Shown piece by piece: positions 8,528 to 17,024 of a stretch of DNA of 64,000 nt. Source of the stretch: Cupriavidus phytohabitans (GTDB lineage: Bacteria > Pseudomonadota > Gammaproteobacteria > Burkholderiales > Burkholderiaceae); assembly GCF_000426345.1 (NCBI RefSeq), contig NZ_AUFE01000028.1, forward strand, positions 1-64,000, in the 5' to 3' direction. Under the pieces are notes generated by a model. It was not told where the DNA came from. It did no database searches and saw nothing but the letters and a program-made list of their open reading frames with translations. How positions within the stretch are numbered: the first letter of the stretch is position 1; every line of letters begins with the position of its first letter. Made by a program: the position numbers and the translations under genes.

Positions 8528-9715
8528 TCACCGGATCACCTGCCCCTTCGAATTGATCACCGTCATCTCCACGAACCGTGACCCCACATGGTTCTCCGGC
8601 GTGAAGTTGACGATGAATCCGCCCAGGTCAAGGCTGCGCATCGATTCCAGTGCCGTCACCAGCTTCTCGCGCGTCAGGTCCTTGCCCGCGCGGCGCAGCC
8701 CTTCGGTAAAGGCCTTCGCCGCGATGTAGCCCTCGATGCTGGCGTAGTCGAACTCGTTCGGCTTGCCGGCGGCCTGAAGCAGGCGCAGGTATTCGCGCAC
8801 CACCGGCAGCGTTGCGTTGCCCGGATGCGGCATCACCTGCGAGATGATCACGCCGCTGCCTTTCGCGCCGACCTCGTTTGCCAGCGCCTGCGTGCCGACG
8901 AAGGAAACGTTGTAGAACTGCCCGTTGTAGCCGCGCCGCAGCGCTTCCTTGACGAAGGCGCCGGCCGTGCGATACGCGCTGATCATCACCACGGTATCGG
9001 GCTGGGCCTTGATAACGCCCTGCATGGCGTCACCGATTTCCACCGTATTGCGGACCACGGCTTCGCGCGCGACCAGCTGCACCCCACTGTCGGTGGCGCT
9101 CTTCAGCGCGCGTTCCAGCTCTTCCAGCTCGGCCTTGCCGTAGGCATCGTCGTTGTAGACCACGGCCACGCGCTTCAGGCCGGTGGTCTGGATCTGGCGC
9201 AGGATCGCCGCGGCTTCGTCGCCGTAGCCGGCGCGGACATGGAAGACGTAGCGGCTGCGCGGCTCGCGCACCGAGCGCGCGCCGGTATAGGGGCCGAAGA
9301 ACGGCACCCTGGCCTGTGTCGCCAGCGGCAGCGCGGCCTGGCTGGTGGGCGTGCCGACGTAGCCAAACAGCGCGAAAACGCGGTCTTCCTCGATCAGCTT
9401 CCGTGTGTTCTTGGCGGCAGGCTCGGGCTCGTAGTAGTCGTCCAGCGCCTCGAGCCGGATCTTGCGGCCAAAAATGCCGCCTTGCTGGTTGATGTGGTCG
9501 AAATAGAGCCGTGCGCCCGCGTGCATCTGCTTGCCGAGCGACGCGGCGGGCCCAGTCAGCGCGGCCGATTGGCCCAGCAGGATGGTATCGGCGGTGACGC
9601 CGGTTTCGGATGTGGCAGTGCTGGCGATGGCAGCGCCGGATGCGCCGCCCGTGCCGATGGCGCACGCCACCAGCAGGCCGGCAAGCCGGCCATTGACCCC
9701 GGATCGGAAAAACAT
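8528..9715 (-). CDS. ABC transporter substrate-binding protein, branched-chain amino acid (LivK) type
   Basis: This 395-residue periplasmic protein of the Peripla_BP_6 family has a signal peptide (LAGLLVACAIGTGGASG, cleavage near residue 30) and the family opening DTILLGQSAALTGPAASLGK, followed by YFDHINQQGGIFGRKI. Such proteins bind leucine-type amino acids, amides or aromatic acids. No Liv permease or ATPase genes are adjacent, so it is an orphan here; that is frequent in Cupriavidus-like genomes. The gene converges with the dipeptide importer. The ligand is not predictable from the sequence. Confidence 0.9.
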   Translation of the reverse strand: MFFRSGVNGRLAGLLVACAIGTGGASGAAIASTATSETGVTADTILLGQSAALTGPAASLGKQMHAGARLYFDHINQQGGIFGRKIRLEALDDYYEPEPAAKNTRKLIEEDRVFALFGYVGTPTSQAALPLATQARVPFFGPYTGARSVREPRSRYVFHVRAGYGDEAAAILRQIQTTGLKRVAVVYNDDAYGKAELEELERALKSATDSGVQLVAREAVVRNTVEIGDAMQGVIKAQPDTVVMISAYRTAGAFVKEALRRGYNGQFYNVSFVGTQALANEVGAKGSGVIISQVMPHPGNATLPVVREYLRLLQAAGKPNEFDYASIEGYIAAKAFTEGLRRAGKDLTREKLVTALESMRSLDLGGFIVNFTPENHVGSRFVEMTVINSKGQVIR

Positions 9716-10001
9716 AAACCCCCGCGAAATATGGTTCGGTTACCCGTTCGCCGCCATGCGCCGGTCTGCGCCGGCATTGGTCGGCAAGCGCGCCGCCAGC
9801 ATGGCGCCGGCCGCGCGCCGGCACATCATAATCGAATACAATCCGATCGAGATACTCCCCGCGCCTGGTCCCGTACGCCCGCACGGACGGGGACGCGCCG
9901 CAGCGCCGGCGCCGGCCCGCGACCCGCGGCAACCGCGCCATAAACCTCACGTTCCGACCGAACGAAAGATAACGACTGACCGCCAGCCCCCCGGAGATCC
10001 C

Positions 10002-12110
10002 ATGGCTTCCCGCATTGTCCGCGCCGCCTGCCCGCATGACTGCCCCGACACCTGTGCCTTGCTCGTCACCGTCGAGGACGGCCGCGCCGTCAAGGTGGCC
10101 GGCGATCCGGACCATCCCGGCACGCAGGGCGTGCTGTGCACCAAAGTATCGCGCTACACCGAACGCACCTACCACCCCGACCGCCTGCTGACGCCGATGA
10201 AGCGCATCGGCAGGAAAGGCGAGGGCAAGTTCGCACCGATTTCCTGGGATGAAGCGCTCGACACCATCGCAACGCGCCTGCAAGCCATCGCCGCGCGCGA
10301 TCCGCAGGCCATCGTGCCGTACAGCTATGCCGGCACCATGGGCCTGGTGCAGGGCGAGAGCATGGCCGCACGCTTCTTCCACAAGCTGGGCGCGTCGCGG
10401 CTGGACCGCACCATCTGCGCCAGCGCCGGCGCCACCGCGTTGCGCTATACCTATGGCGCCAGCGTCGGCATGGACATGGAGCACGTGGTCGATGCGAAGC
10501 TGGTGATCATCTGGGGCGGCAACCCGATCGCTTCCAACCTGCATTTCTGGACACGTGCGCAGGAAGCCAAGCGGCGCGGCGCCACGCTGGTGGCGATCGA
10601 TCCCTACCGTTCGCTGAGTGCCGAGAAATGCCACCGCCATATCGCGCCGATGCCCGGCACCGACGGCGCGCTCGCGCTGGGCATGATCCATGTGCTGGTC
10701 CGCGACGGGCTGCTCGACCATGACTACATCGAACGCCACACGGTGGGCTTCGAGGCACTGCGAGAGCGCGCCCAGGCCTATCCGCCGGCACGCGTGGCCG
10801 AGATCTGCGGCATTCCGGTCGAAGACATCGAGTGGCTGGCAGGCCTCTACGGCCAGTTGGCGGTGCGCGAGCGCCAGCCGGTGGCGATCCGCCTGAACTA
10901 CGGCATGCAGCGCGTGCACGGCGGCGGCCAGGCGGTGCGGGCGGTGGCGTGCCTGCCCTCGCTGGTGGGCGCGTGGCGCCATGCCGCCGGGGGGCTGCAG
11001 CTGTCGACCTCGGGCTTCTTCCCGATCAACGATGCCGCGCTGCAGCGGCCTGACCTGCTGCCGGGCGGGCCCGGCAAACTGCCGCGCCTGGTCAACATGA
11101 GCACCATCGGCGATGCGCTGCTGGCTGACCCCGCGCCCGGCGCGCCGCGGATCGAGGCGGTGGTCGTCTACAACAGCAACCCGGTCGCGGTGGCGCCGGA
11201 GTCGGCCAAGGTCGCTGCCGGCTTCGCGCGCGAGGACCTGTTCACGGTAGTGCTCGAGCATTTCCGCACCGATACCGCCGACTACGCCGACATCCTGTTG
11301 CCGGCCACCACGCAGCTCGAGCACACCGACGTGCACAAGGCCTACGGCCACACCTATTTCCTCGCCAACAACGCCGCGATCGCACCGATGGGCGAGGCGC
11401 TGCCCAATACCGAGATCTTCCGCCGCCTGGCGCAGCGCATGGGTTTCACCGAGCCGTGCTTCGCCGACACCGACGAGGACATCGCCGCGCAGGCGATCCT
11501 GCCGGGCGATGCGCGCGCCGCCGGCATCAGCTGGGCGTCGCTCAAGGAGCAGGGCTGGCAGAAGCTGGCGCTGGCGCCGGCACCGTTCGCCGAAGGCGGC
11601 TTTCCCACCGCCTCGGGCAAGTGCCAGTTCTATTCCGAGCCGATGGCGCGCGACGGCTTCGACCCGCTGCCCGACTACGTGCCGCAGTACGAGTCCCCCG
11701 CGACCGCGCCGGAACTCGCGGCGCGCTACCCGCTGGCGATGATCTCGCCGCCTGCGCGCAACTTCCTGAATAGCTCGTTCGTCAATGTCGACAGCCTGCG
11801 CGCCACCGAGGGCGAGCCGCACCTGGACATCCACCCGGCCGACGCCGCCGAGCGCGGCATCGTGCACGGCGCCATGGTGCGCGCCTTCAACGACCGCGGC
11901 AGCATGCTGGCCCGCGCCCGCGTGACCGACCGCGCCCGGCGCGGGCTGGTGGTGGGCCTGTCGATCTGGTGGAAGAAGCTGGCCTCGGACGGCAAGAACG
12001 CGAACGAACTGACCAGCCAGCGCCTGACCGACCTGGGCCGGGCGCCGGTATTCTATGACTGCCTGGTGCAGGTCGAGGCCTGCACGGAAGGGGCAGTCCA
12101 GCCCGCATGA
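10002..12110 (+). CDS. Molybdopterin (bis-MGD) oxidoreductase with N-terminal [4Fe-4S] site
   Basis: The 702-residue protein belongs to the DMSO reductase superfamily. Cysteines 10, 14, 18 and 46 (CPHDCPDTC and GVLCTKV) would hold a [4Fe-4S] cluster, and Lys48 matches the conserved electron-relay lysine. Molybdopterin text follows: ISWDEALDTI, IIWGGNPIASNLHFW and VVVYNSNPVAVAPE, and a C-terminal dinucleotide-binding domain with RNFLNSSFVN and LDIHPADAAERG. No Tat signal is seen, so it is probably cytoplasmic. I rejected an in-frame ATG at 9531 because the conserved domain and a ribosome site (GGAG, 9992-9995) fit ATG at 10002. No electron-transfer partner is adjacent, so substrate and partner are unknown. 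It overlaps the next gene by 4 bases. Confidence 0.88.
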   Translation: MASRIVRAACPHDCPDTCALLVTVEDGRAVKVAGDPDHPGTQGVLCTKVSRYTERTYHPDRLLTPMKRIGRKGEGKFAPISWDEALDTIATRLQAIAARDPQAIVPYSYAGTMGLVQGESMAARFFHKLGASRLDRTICASAGATALRYTYGASVGMDMEHVVDAKLVIIWGGNPIASNLHFWTRAQEAKRRGATLVAIDPYRSLSAEKCHRHIAPMPGTDGALALGMIHVLVRDGLLDHDYIERHTVGFEALRERAQAYPPARVAEICGIPVEDIEWLAGLYGQLAVRERQPVAIRLNYGMQRVHGGGQAVRAVACLPSLVGAWRHAAGGLQLSTSGFFPINDAALQRPDLLPGGPGKLPRLVNMSTIGDALLADPAPGAPRIEAVVVYNSNPVAVAPESAKVAAGFAREDLFTVVLEHFRTDTADYADILLPATTQLEHTDVHKAYGHTYFLANNAAIAPMGEALPNTEIFRRLAQRMGFTEPCFADTDEDIAAQAILPGDARAAGISWASLKEQGWQKLALAPAPFAEGGFPTASGKCQFYSEPMARDGFDPLPDYVPQYESPATAPELAARYPLAMISPPARNFLNSSFVNVDSLRATEGEPHLDIHPADAAERGIVHGAMVRAFNDRGSMLARARVTDRARRGLVVGLSIWWKKLASDGKNANELTSQRLTDLGRAPVFYDCLVQVEACTEGAVQPA

Positions 12111-13255
12111 ATACGCGGCAAGGCGCGCGGCCGGGCCGCCGGCGCGGGGCGGCAATCCTGGCGGCGTCGGTCATGACGGGCCTGGCCCTGCTCACGGCCG
12201 GATGCGAAACCGTGGGCTACTACGCGCAGTCGATCGGCGGCCACCTCGGCGTGATGGCGCAGGCGCAGCCGCTCAACGACGCCATCGCCGGCGCACGCGA
12301 CGCCAACGACGCGCGCCTGGCGCAACGGCTGGCGCTGGCCGGCCGCATCCGCGACTACGCGTCGCGCGAGCTGAAGCTGCCCGACAACGGCAGCTACCGC
12401 CGCTATGCCAACCTGCACCGGCCCTATGTGGTGTGGAGCGTGTTCGCCACGCCCGAATTGTCGATGGAGCTGCGCAAGTGGTGCTTCCCTATCGTCGGCT
12501 GCATCAGCTACCGGGGATACTACGCGCAGGACGACGCCGAGCAGTACGCGCAGGGCCTGCGCCGCGACGGCCTGGAAGCGTACGTCGCAGGCATCCCCGC
12601 CTATTCGACGCTGGGCTATTTCGACGACCCGCTGCTCAATACCTTCGTCTACCTGCCGGAGGGCGAGCTGGCGCGGCTGATCTTCCACGAACTGGCGCAC
12701 CAGGTCGTCTACGTGCGCAACGACACCGCCTTCAACGAGTCCTTTGCCACCGCCGTGGAAGCCGCCGGCGTGGAGCGCTGGCTGGCGGAGGATGCCTCGG
12801 AGGATGCGCGCACCAGCTACCGGCAGTATGACGCGCGCCGTCAGCAGTTCCGCGCGCTGCTGCTCGGCACGCGCGACCGGCTGGCGGCGCTGTACCAGAC
12901 GCCGCTGGACGGCGAAGCCAAGCGCGAGGGCAAGGCCAGGATCTTCGCCGACATGCGCGAGCAATACGCTCGGCTCAAGCTGGAGTGGGGCAACTACAGC
13001 GGCTATGACCGCTGGTTCGACCAGCCGCTGACCAATGCCCACCTGGCGGCGGTGGCGACGTACCAGCAGTGGGTGCCGGCCTTTACCGCGCTGCTGGCGC
13101 AGTGCGATGGCGACTGGCGCCGCTTCTATGCCGAAGCCGGCCGCATCGGCGCGCTGCCGGCCGCCGAGCGCGAGGCCACGCTGCGCCGGCTGGCGCCGCC
13201 CGCTACCCGCGTCGATACGCTGACCGCGAGCGGCACGGCGGCCGGGCCCGACTGA
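12107..13255 (+). CDS. Putative aminopeptidase lipoprotein (PF10023 type, HELAH zinc motif)
   Basis: The 382-residue protein starts with a lipoprotein signal (LALLTAGC, lipidated Cys33). It contains the zinc motif HELAH (194-198) followed by Glu211 in FNESFA, a gluzincin-like spacing. This matches the family annotated as putative aminopeptidase (PF10023/COG4324), of which little is known experimentally. It would sit on the periplasmic face of a membrane. Its ATG overlaps the stop of the molybdoenzyme gene, so the two are probably co-translated although one appears cytoplasmic and the other exported. Confidence 0.82.
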   Translation: MNTRQGARPGRRRGAAILAASVMTGLALLTAGCETVGYYAQSIGGHLGVMAQAQPLNDAIAGARDANDARLAQRLALAGRIRDYASRELKLPDNGSYRRYANLHRPYVVWSVFATPELSMELRKWCFPIVGCISYRGYYAQDDAEQYAQGLRRDGLEAYVAGIPAYSTLGYFDDPLLNTFVYLPEGELARLIFHELAHQVVYVRNDTAFNESFATAVEAAGVERWLAEDASEDARTSYRQYDARRQQFRALLLGTRDRLAALYQTPLDGEAKREGKARIFADMREQYARLKLEWGNYSGYDRWFDQPLTNAHLAAVATYQQWVPAFTALLAQCDGDWRRFYAEAGRIGALPAAEREATLRRLAPPATRVDTLTASGTAAGPD

Positions 13256-13356
13256 CGGCTGGCAGGTATCGATAAAGCGCGGTTTCCCTTCGGGCTGGCC
13301 ATGTTGAGCGCGCGGCCACGCTGGCAGCCCCATGCCGCCATGCGAGAATTGCGATC

Positions 13357-14007
13357 ATGTCGACCGTACAGAGACCCGCCCCCGCAGACGTTGCGCCCGA
13401 GCCCGTGCCGGCACGCATGCAAATCGCCGAGCGCCAGGAAGCGCGCCGCCGCCAGATCCTCGATACCGCCGCGCAGCTCTTCTATACCAAGGGCTATCCC
13501 GGCATGACCATGAACGACCTGTGCCGCGCGCTGGGCGTGACCAAGCCGGCGGTCTACTACTACTTCACCGACAAGTACGAGATCTTCGACATCCTGTGCC
13601 GCGAGTCGGCGCAGACCTGCCTGCCCGTGATCCGCGAGACCGCCGACCCGGCGCTGCCGGTGCGCGAGCGCCTGCATGCCTGCCTGCTCGAAATGGCACG
13701 CCGCTGCGTTGCCTGCCACGTGCCCGCGACGCTCAGCTTCCGCGACCACCAGTACCTGCGCCCCGATACCGTGGCCTGGCTCGACAGCATGGCGCGCGGC
13801 TTCTACCGCGACCTGTATGCGTTGCTGGAAGAGGGCAAGCGCGAGGGCGTGTTTGCCTTTGGCGATGCGCGCGTGACGGCGCATGCAATCGGCAGCGTGG
13901 TCGGCTTCATGTACACGTGGCACCAGCCGGGCCGCATGGACGACGAGGCGCTTGCGCACGAACTCGCCACCAACATGATGAAGCTGGTGCTGCCCGGCGG
14001 AGGTTGA
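13357..14007 (+). CDS. TetR family transcriptional regulator
   Basis: This 216-residue regulator carries the TetR helix-turn-helix at about residues 28-74: ARRRQILDTAAQLFYTKGYP, MTMNDLCRALGVTKPAVYYY and FTDKYEIFD. The C-terminal ligand domain ends near NMMKLVLPGGG. The TetR_C region and the neighbouring acyl-CoA ligase gene suggest regulation of fatty-acid use, in the manner of FadP/FadR-like TetR proteins of betaproteobacteria, but I cannot prove the orthology. The gene is preceded by about 100 bases with no clear promoter. Confidence 0.88.
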   Translation: MSTVQRPAPADVAPEPVPARMQIAERQEARRRQILDTAAQLFYTKGYPGMTMNDLCRALGVTKPAVYYYFTDKYEIFDILCRESAQTCLPVIRETADPALPVRERLHACLLEMARRCVACHVPATLSFRDHQYLRPDTVAWLDSMARGFYRDLYALLEEGKREGVFAFGDARVTAHAIGSVVGFMYTWHQPGRMDDEALAHELATNMMKLVLPGGG

Positions 14008-14157
14008 ACCCACGGGCCTAGGGGTTATCCCGCTGCCACCGCGGCACCGGTGGCGCATAATGCCCGTCAGGGGCGCGTTGCCTCGAACAATGTCCCCGAG
14101 GACTTCGTCTAAGTTGTTGTTTTAACCGAAGCGCCCGTTTAGCATCACGGCAAAATC

Positions 14158-14169
14158 GAACGACCATTC
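14158..14169. promoter_or_regulatory. Possible TetR-type operator before fadD
   Basis: GAACGACCATTC is an imperfect palindrome of the form GAAnGnnCnTTC, placed 22 bases before the fadD start codon and 151 bases after the tetR stop. TetR proteins that control fatty-acid genes often bind GAAC/GTTC-type palindromes. The match is short and not perfect, so this is a weak call. Confidence 0.3.
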
Positions 14170-14190
14170 AGAAATTCAGGAGACGGTGCT

Positions 14191-15873
14191 ATGGACAGGA
14201 TTTGGCTGAAACACTACCCGGCCGGCGTCCCCGCCGAGATCGATGCCAGCCAGTTTCGTACGCTTGCCCAGCTGCTCGAAGCGTCTTTCCGCACCTATGC
14301 CGACCGCAAGGCCTTTGTCTGCATGGACAAGGCCATCACTTACGGCGAACTCGACCAGATGTCCTCGCGCTTCGCCGCGTGGCTGCAGTCGCGCGGGCTG
14401 CGTCCCGGCGCGCGCGTGGCAATCATGATGCCGAACGTGCTGCAGTATCCGGTGGTGCTGGCCGCGGTGCTGCGCGCCGGCTTCGTCGTGGTCAATGTCA
14501 ATCCGCTTTACACCCCGCGCGAGCTGGAGCACCAGCTCAAGGACAGCGGCGCCGAGGCCATTGTCATCCTGGAGAACTTTGCCGCCACGCTGCAGCAGGT
14601 GCTGGCCCGCACGCCGGTCAAGCACGTGGTGGTCGCCAGCATGGGCGACTTGCTCGGCGGACTGAAGGGCGCGATCGTCAATTTTGTCGTGCGCAACGTC
14701 AAGAAGATGGTGCCGGCGTGGGAGTTGCCCAACTGCGTGCGCTTCAACAGCGTGCTGGCCGAAGGCGGCAGGCTCACGCTGCAGCCGGCGACCACCGGAC
14801 CTGACGACATCGCCTTCCTGCAATACACCGGCGGCACCACCGGTGTGAGCAAGGGCGCGGTGCTGCTGCACCGTAACGTGGTCGCCAACGTGCTGCAGTC
14901 CGAGGCCTGGATGCAGCCGGCGCTGGCCAAGGGCGGCCATATCGACCAGGTCGTCACCATCACCGCGCTGCCGCTGTACCACATCTTCGCGTTGACCGTC
15001 TGCTGCCTGCTGGGGATGCGCAGCGGCGGCATGAGCGTGCTGATCCCCAACCCGCGCGATATCCCGGGCTTTATCAAGGAATTGCAGAAGTACAAGTTCA
15101 ACATGTTCCCGGCGGTCAACACGTTGTACAACGCGCTGATCAACAACCCGGAGATCGCCAAGGTCGACTTCTCCGGCCTGCGCGTGGCCAACGGCGGCGG
15201 CATGGCGGTGCAGGAAGCGGTGGCCAAGAAGTGGCTGGACAAGACCGGCTGCCCGATCATCGAGGGCTACGGCCTGTCCGAGACCTCGCCGTCGGCCACC
15301 TGCAACCCGACCGACAGCAATGCCTTCTCCGGAACCATCGGCATGCCGCTGCCGTCGACCGAAGTGGTGATCCGCGACGACGATGGCAGGGACCTGCCGC
15401 TGGGTCAGCCGGGCGAGATCTGCATCCGTGGCCCGCAGGTGATGGCGGGCTACTGGAACCGCCCGGACGAGACCGCCAAGGTCATGACCGCTGACGGCTT
15501 CTTCAAGACCGGCGATATCGGCATCATGGACGAGCGCGGCTACACCAAGATCGTCGACCGCAAGAAGGACATGATCCTGGTGTCGGGTTTCAACGTGTAC
15601 CCGAACGAAGTCGAAGGCGTGGTGGCCGAGTGCCCGGGCGTGCTGGAAGTGGCTGCGGTGGGCGTGCCCGACACGCACTCTGGCGAGGTGGTCAAGCTGT
15701 TCGTGGTCAAGCAGGACCCGGCGCTGACCGAGGCGGACGTGATCGAGTTCTGCAAGGAGCGGCTGACCGGCTACAAGCGGCCGAAGTACGTGGAGTTCCG
15801 CACCGAGCTGCCCAAGACCAACGTCGGCAAGATCCTGCGCCGCGAACTGCGCGACAGCCGCAAGGCGGCCTGA
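14191..15873 (+). CDS. fadD: Long-chain fatty acid-CoA ligase
   Basis: The 560-residue enzyme activates fatty acids through an acyl-AMP to acyl-CoA for beta-oxidation and lipid synthesis. ANL-family motifs are present: LQYTGGTTGVSKGAVL (about 210-225), the linker text IEGYGLSETSP, FKTGDIGIMDERGY and the C-terminal hinge IVDRKKDMILVSGFNVYPNE, with the catalytic lysine in KTNVGKILRRELR. A ribosome site (AGGAG) precedes the ATG. Length and motifs match FadD of Ralstonia/Burkholderia. A strong terminator follows at 15897. Confidence 0.92.
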   Translation: MDRIWLKHYPAGVPAEIDASQFRTLAQLLEASFRTYADRKAFVCMDKAITYGELDQMSSRFAAWLQSRGLRPGARVAIMMPNVLQYPVVLAAVLRAGFVVVNVNPLYTPRELEHQLKDSGAEAIVILENFAATLQQVLARTPVKHVVVASMGDLLGGLKGAIVNFVVRNVKKMVPAWELPNCVRFNSVLAEGGRLTLQPATTGPDDIAFLQYTGGTTGVSKGAVLLHRNVVANVLQSEAWMQPALAKGGHIDQVVTITALPLYHIFALTVCCLLGMRSGGMSVLIPNPRDIPGFIKELQKYKFNMFPAVNTLYNALINNPEIAKVDFSGLRVANGGGMAVQEAVAKKWLDKTGCPIIEGYGLSETSPSATCNPTDSNAFSGTIGMPLPSTEVVIRDDDGRDLPLGQPGEICIRGPQVMAGYWNRPDETAKVMTADGFFKTGDIGIMDERGYTKIVDRKKDMILVSGFNVYPNEVEGVVAECPGVLEVAAVGVPDTHSGEVVKLFVVKQDPALTEADVIEFCKERLTGYKRPKYVEFRTELPKTNVGKILRRELRDSRKAA

Positions 15874-15896
15874 GCGCCAGCGCCTGCGCAAACGAC

Positions 15897-15927
15897 AACG
15901 GCCTCCGCAACGGAGGCCGTTTGCTTT
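15897..15927 (+). terminator. Rho-independent terminator of fadD
   Basis: An 11-base-pair stem, AACGGCCTCCG with CGGAGGCCGTT, and a CAA loop are followed by TTGCTTT. It lies between fadD and the convergent lipoprotein gene and may serve both strands. Confidence 0.85.
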
Positions 15928-15946
15928 CCAGCGCCGCTTCCGCGGC

Positions 15947-16393
15947 TCAGCATTCGTTCGATGGCGCCAGTCTCGGATCCGTACTGCCATCCAGGTAGAT
16001 CACCCGCACGCACGCGCCCGGCTCCAGGCCCGGTATCGCCGGCGCATTGGCCGATACGAGCGTGCCGTCCATGGTCCGCACCTTGTACTGGAACAGGTCG
16101 ATCTGCTGCACCGGCGCCGGGCGACTGAACAGCCGGCTCAGGTCGAAGGCAAAGCCTACGCCCACCCCGCCGCCTCCGCCACCTCCCGCGGCACCCACGC
16201 CGACGCTGGTACCGCTGCCGTAATAAGCGGGCGCCTGCGCGACGTCCATCCGAGTCAGGAAGGTCCTTTCGGTCACGCGGCCAAGCTTGATGGTGGCGTT
16301 CACCGGGGTCATCTGCGGCGGTTGCGGCATGCTGCTGCAGGCGGCCAGGAGCGGCAGCAGGCCGCACAGCGTGAGGTAGGGTAGCGTCTTCAT
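15947..16393 (-). CDS. Glycine-rich lipoprotein of unknown function
   Basis: This 148-residue protein has a short lipoprotein signal, LLPLLAACS with lipidated Cys19. A central segment (about residues 61-80) is almost pure Gly/Val, GVGAAGGGGGGGVGVG, resembling a glycine-zipper-like membrane stretch. The C-terminal part contains PGACVRVIYLDGST, similar in style to the end of SlyB/Pcp-type outer membrane lipoproteins, where such text closes a small beta domain. I do not assign a function. The start codon overlaps the stop of the upstream marR gene by 4 bases, so the two are one operon. I chose ATG at 16393 over 16486 because it starts the signal peptide. Confidence 0.75.
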   Translation of the reverse strand: MKTLPYLTLCGLLPLLAACSSMPQPPQMTPVNATIKLGRVTERTFLTRMDVAQAPAYYGSGTSVGVGAAGGGGGGGVGVGFAFDLSRLFSRPAPVQQIDLFQYKVRTMDGTLVSANAPAIPGLEPGACVRVIYLDGSTDPRLAPSNEC

Positions 16394-16893
16394 GGCGAGA
16401 TCAGGCCGTTCTTGAGCCTGCCGAGTAGTCGGAACAGCGCGCGCCGGTCGGTTTCGGCCAGCCCCGAAAACAGTTGGCCGATCCAATCCTCATGCGCACG
16501 CGCCATGCGCGAGAATGCCGCGCGTCCCGCCGGCGTCAGGCGGATCAGGTAGGCGCGGCGGTCGGTGGGCAGCGCCTCGCGCGAGACCAGCCCTTCCTGC
16601 TGCAATTGGTCCGTGATGCCGGTGACATTGCCGCCCGTGACCATCATGCGGCGTGACAGCTCGCCCATCTTGAGCCCTTCGGGGTGGCGATCGAGCTGGG
16701 CCATCAGGTCGAAGCGCGGCAGCGTGCAGGCAAAATCCTGCCGAAGCCGCGAGCGGATGTCGCCTTCGATCAGGTTGGTGCAGGTCAGCAGCCGCAGCCA
16801 CAGCCGCAGGGCTTCGTGCTCGGTCTGGTCGGCACGGGTTTCAAGGTCGACCGGCGCGTTCTCGGCGCCGGCGGCAGGGGACAGGTTTGGCAT
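16390..16893 (-). CDS. MarR family transcriptional regulator
   Basis: This 167-residue winged-helix regulator shows the MarR pattern: DLMAQLDRHPEGLKMGELSR, MMVTGGNVTGITDQLQQEGL and SREALPTDRRAYLIRLTPAG, the last being the wing with the conserved DRR. A C-terminal dimerisation helix follows. It is translationally coupled (ATGA overlap) to the downstream lipoprotein gene. MarR proteins respond to small phenolic or antibiotic-like ligands, and the ligand here is unknown. No divergent partner gene is present. Confidence 0.9.
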   Translation of the reverse strand: MPNLSPAAGAENAPVDLETRADQTEHEALRLWLRLLTCTNLIEGDIRSRLRQDFACTLPRFDLMAQLDRHPEGLKMGELSRRMMVTGGNVTGITDQLQQEGLVSREALPTDRRAYLIRLTPAGRAAFSRMARAHEDWIGQLFSGLAETDRRALFRLLGRLKNGLISP

Positions 16894-17024
16894 CTTCAGT
16901 GCAACGGTGCGCGGGTGTGCGGCGAACGCCGCCGGCGGCTGCAGGATCGGCCGGCAGTCAACATTTGATACCTCAAGTATATGCGCGATGCGGACGGTCG
17001 CCCCTGCCGGCGATCAAACCGCCG

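Noticed and set aside
9030-12155. 1041-residue open frame on the minus strand
   Set aside because: It runs antisense to the molybdoenzyme gene and shows only GC-driven Arg/Ala/His/Gly-rich text with no family features. Such shadow frames are expected opposite high-GC genes.
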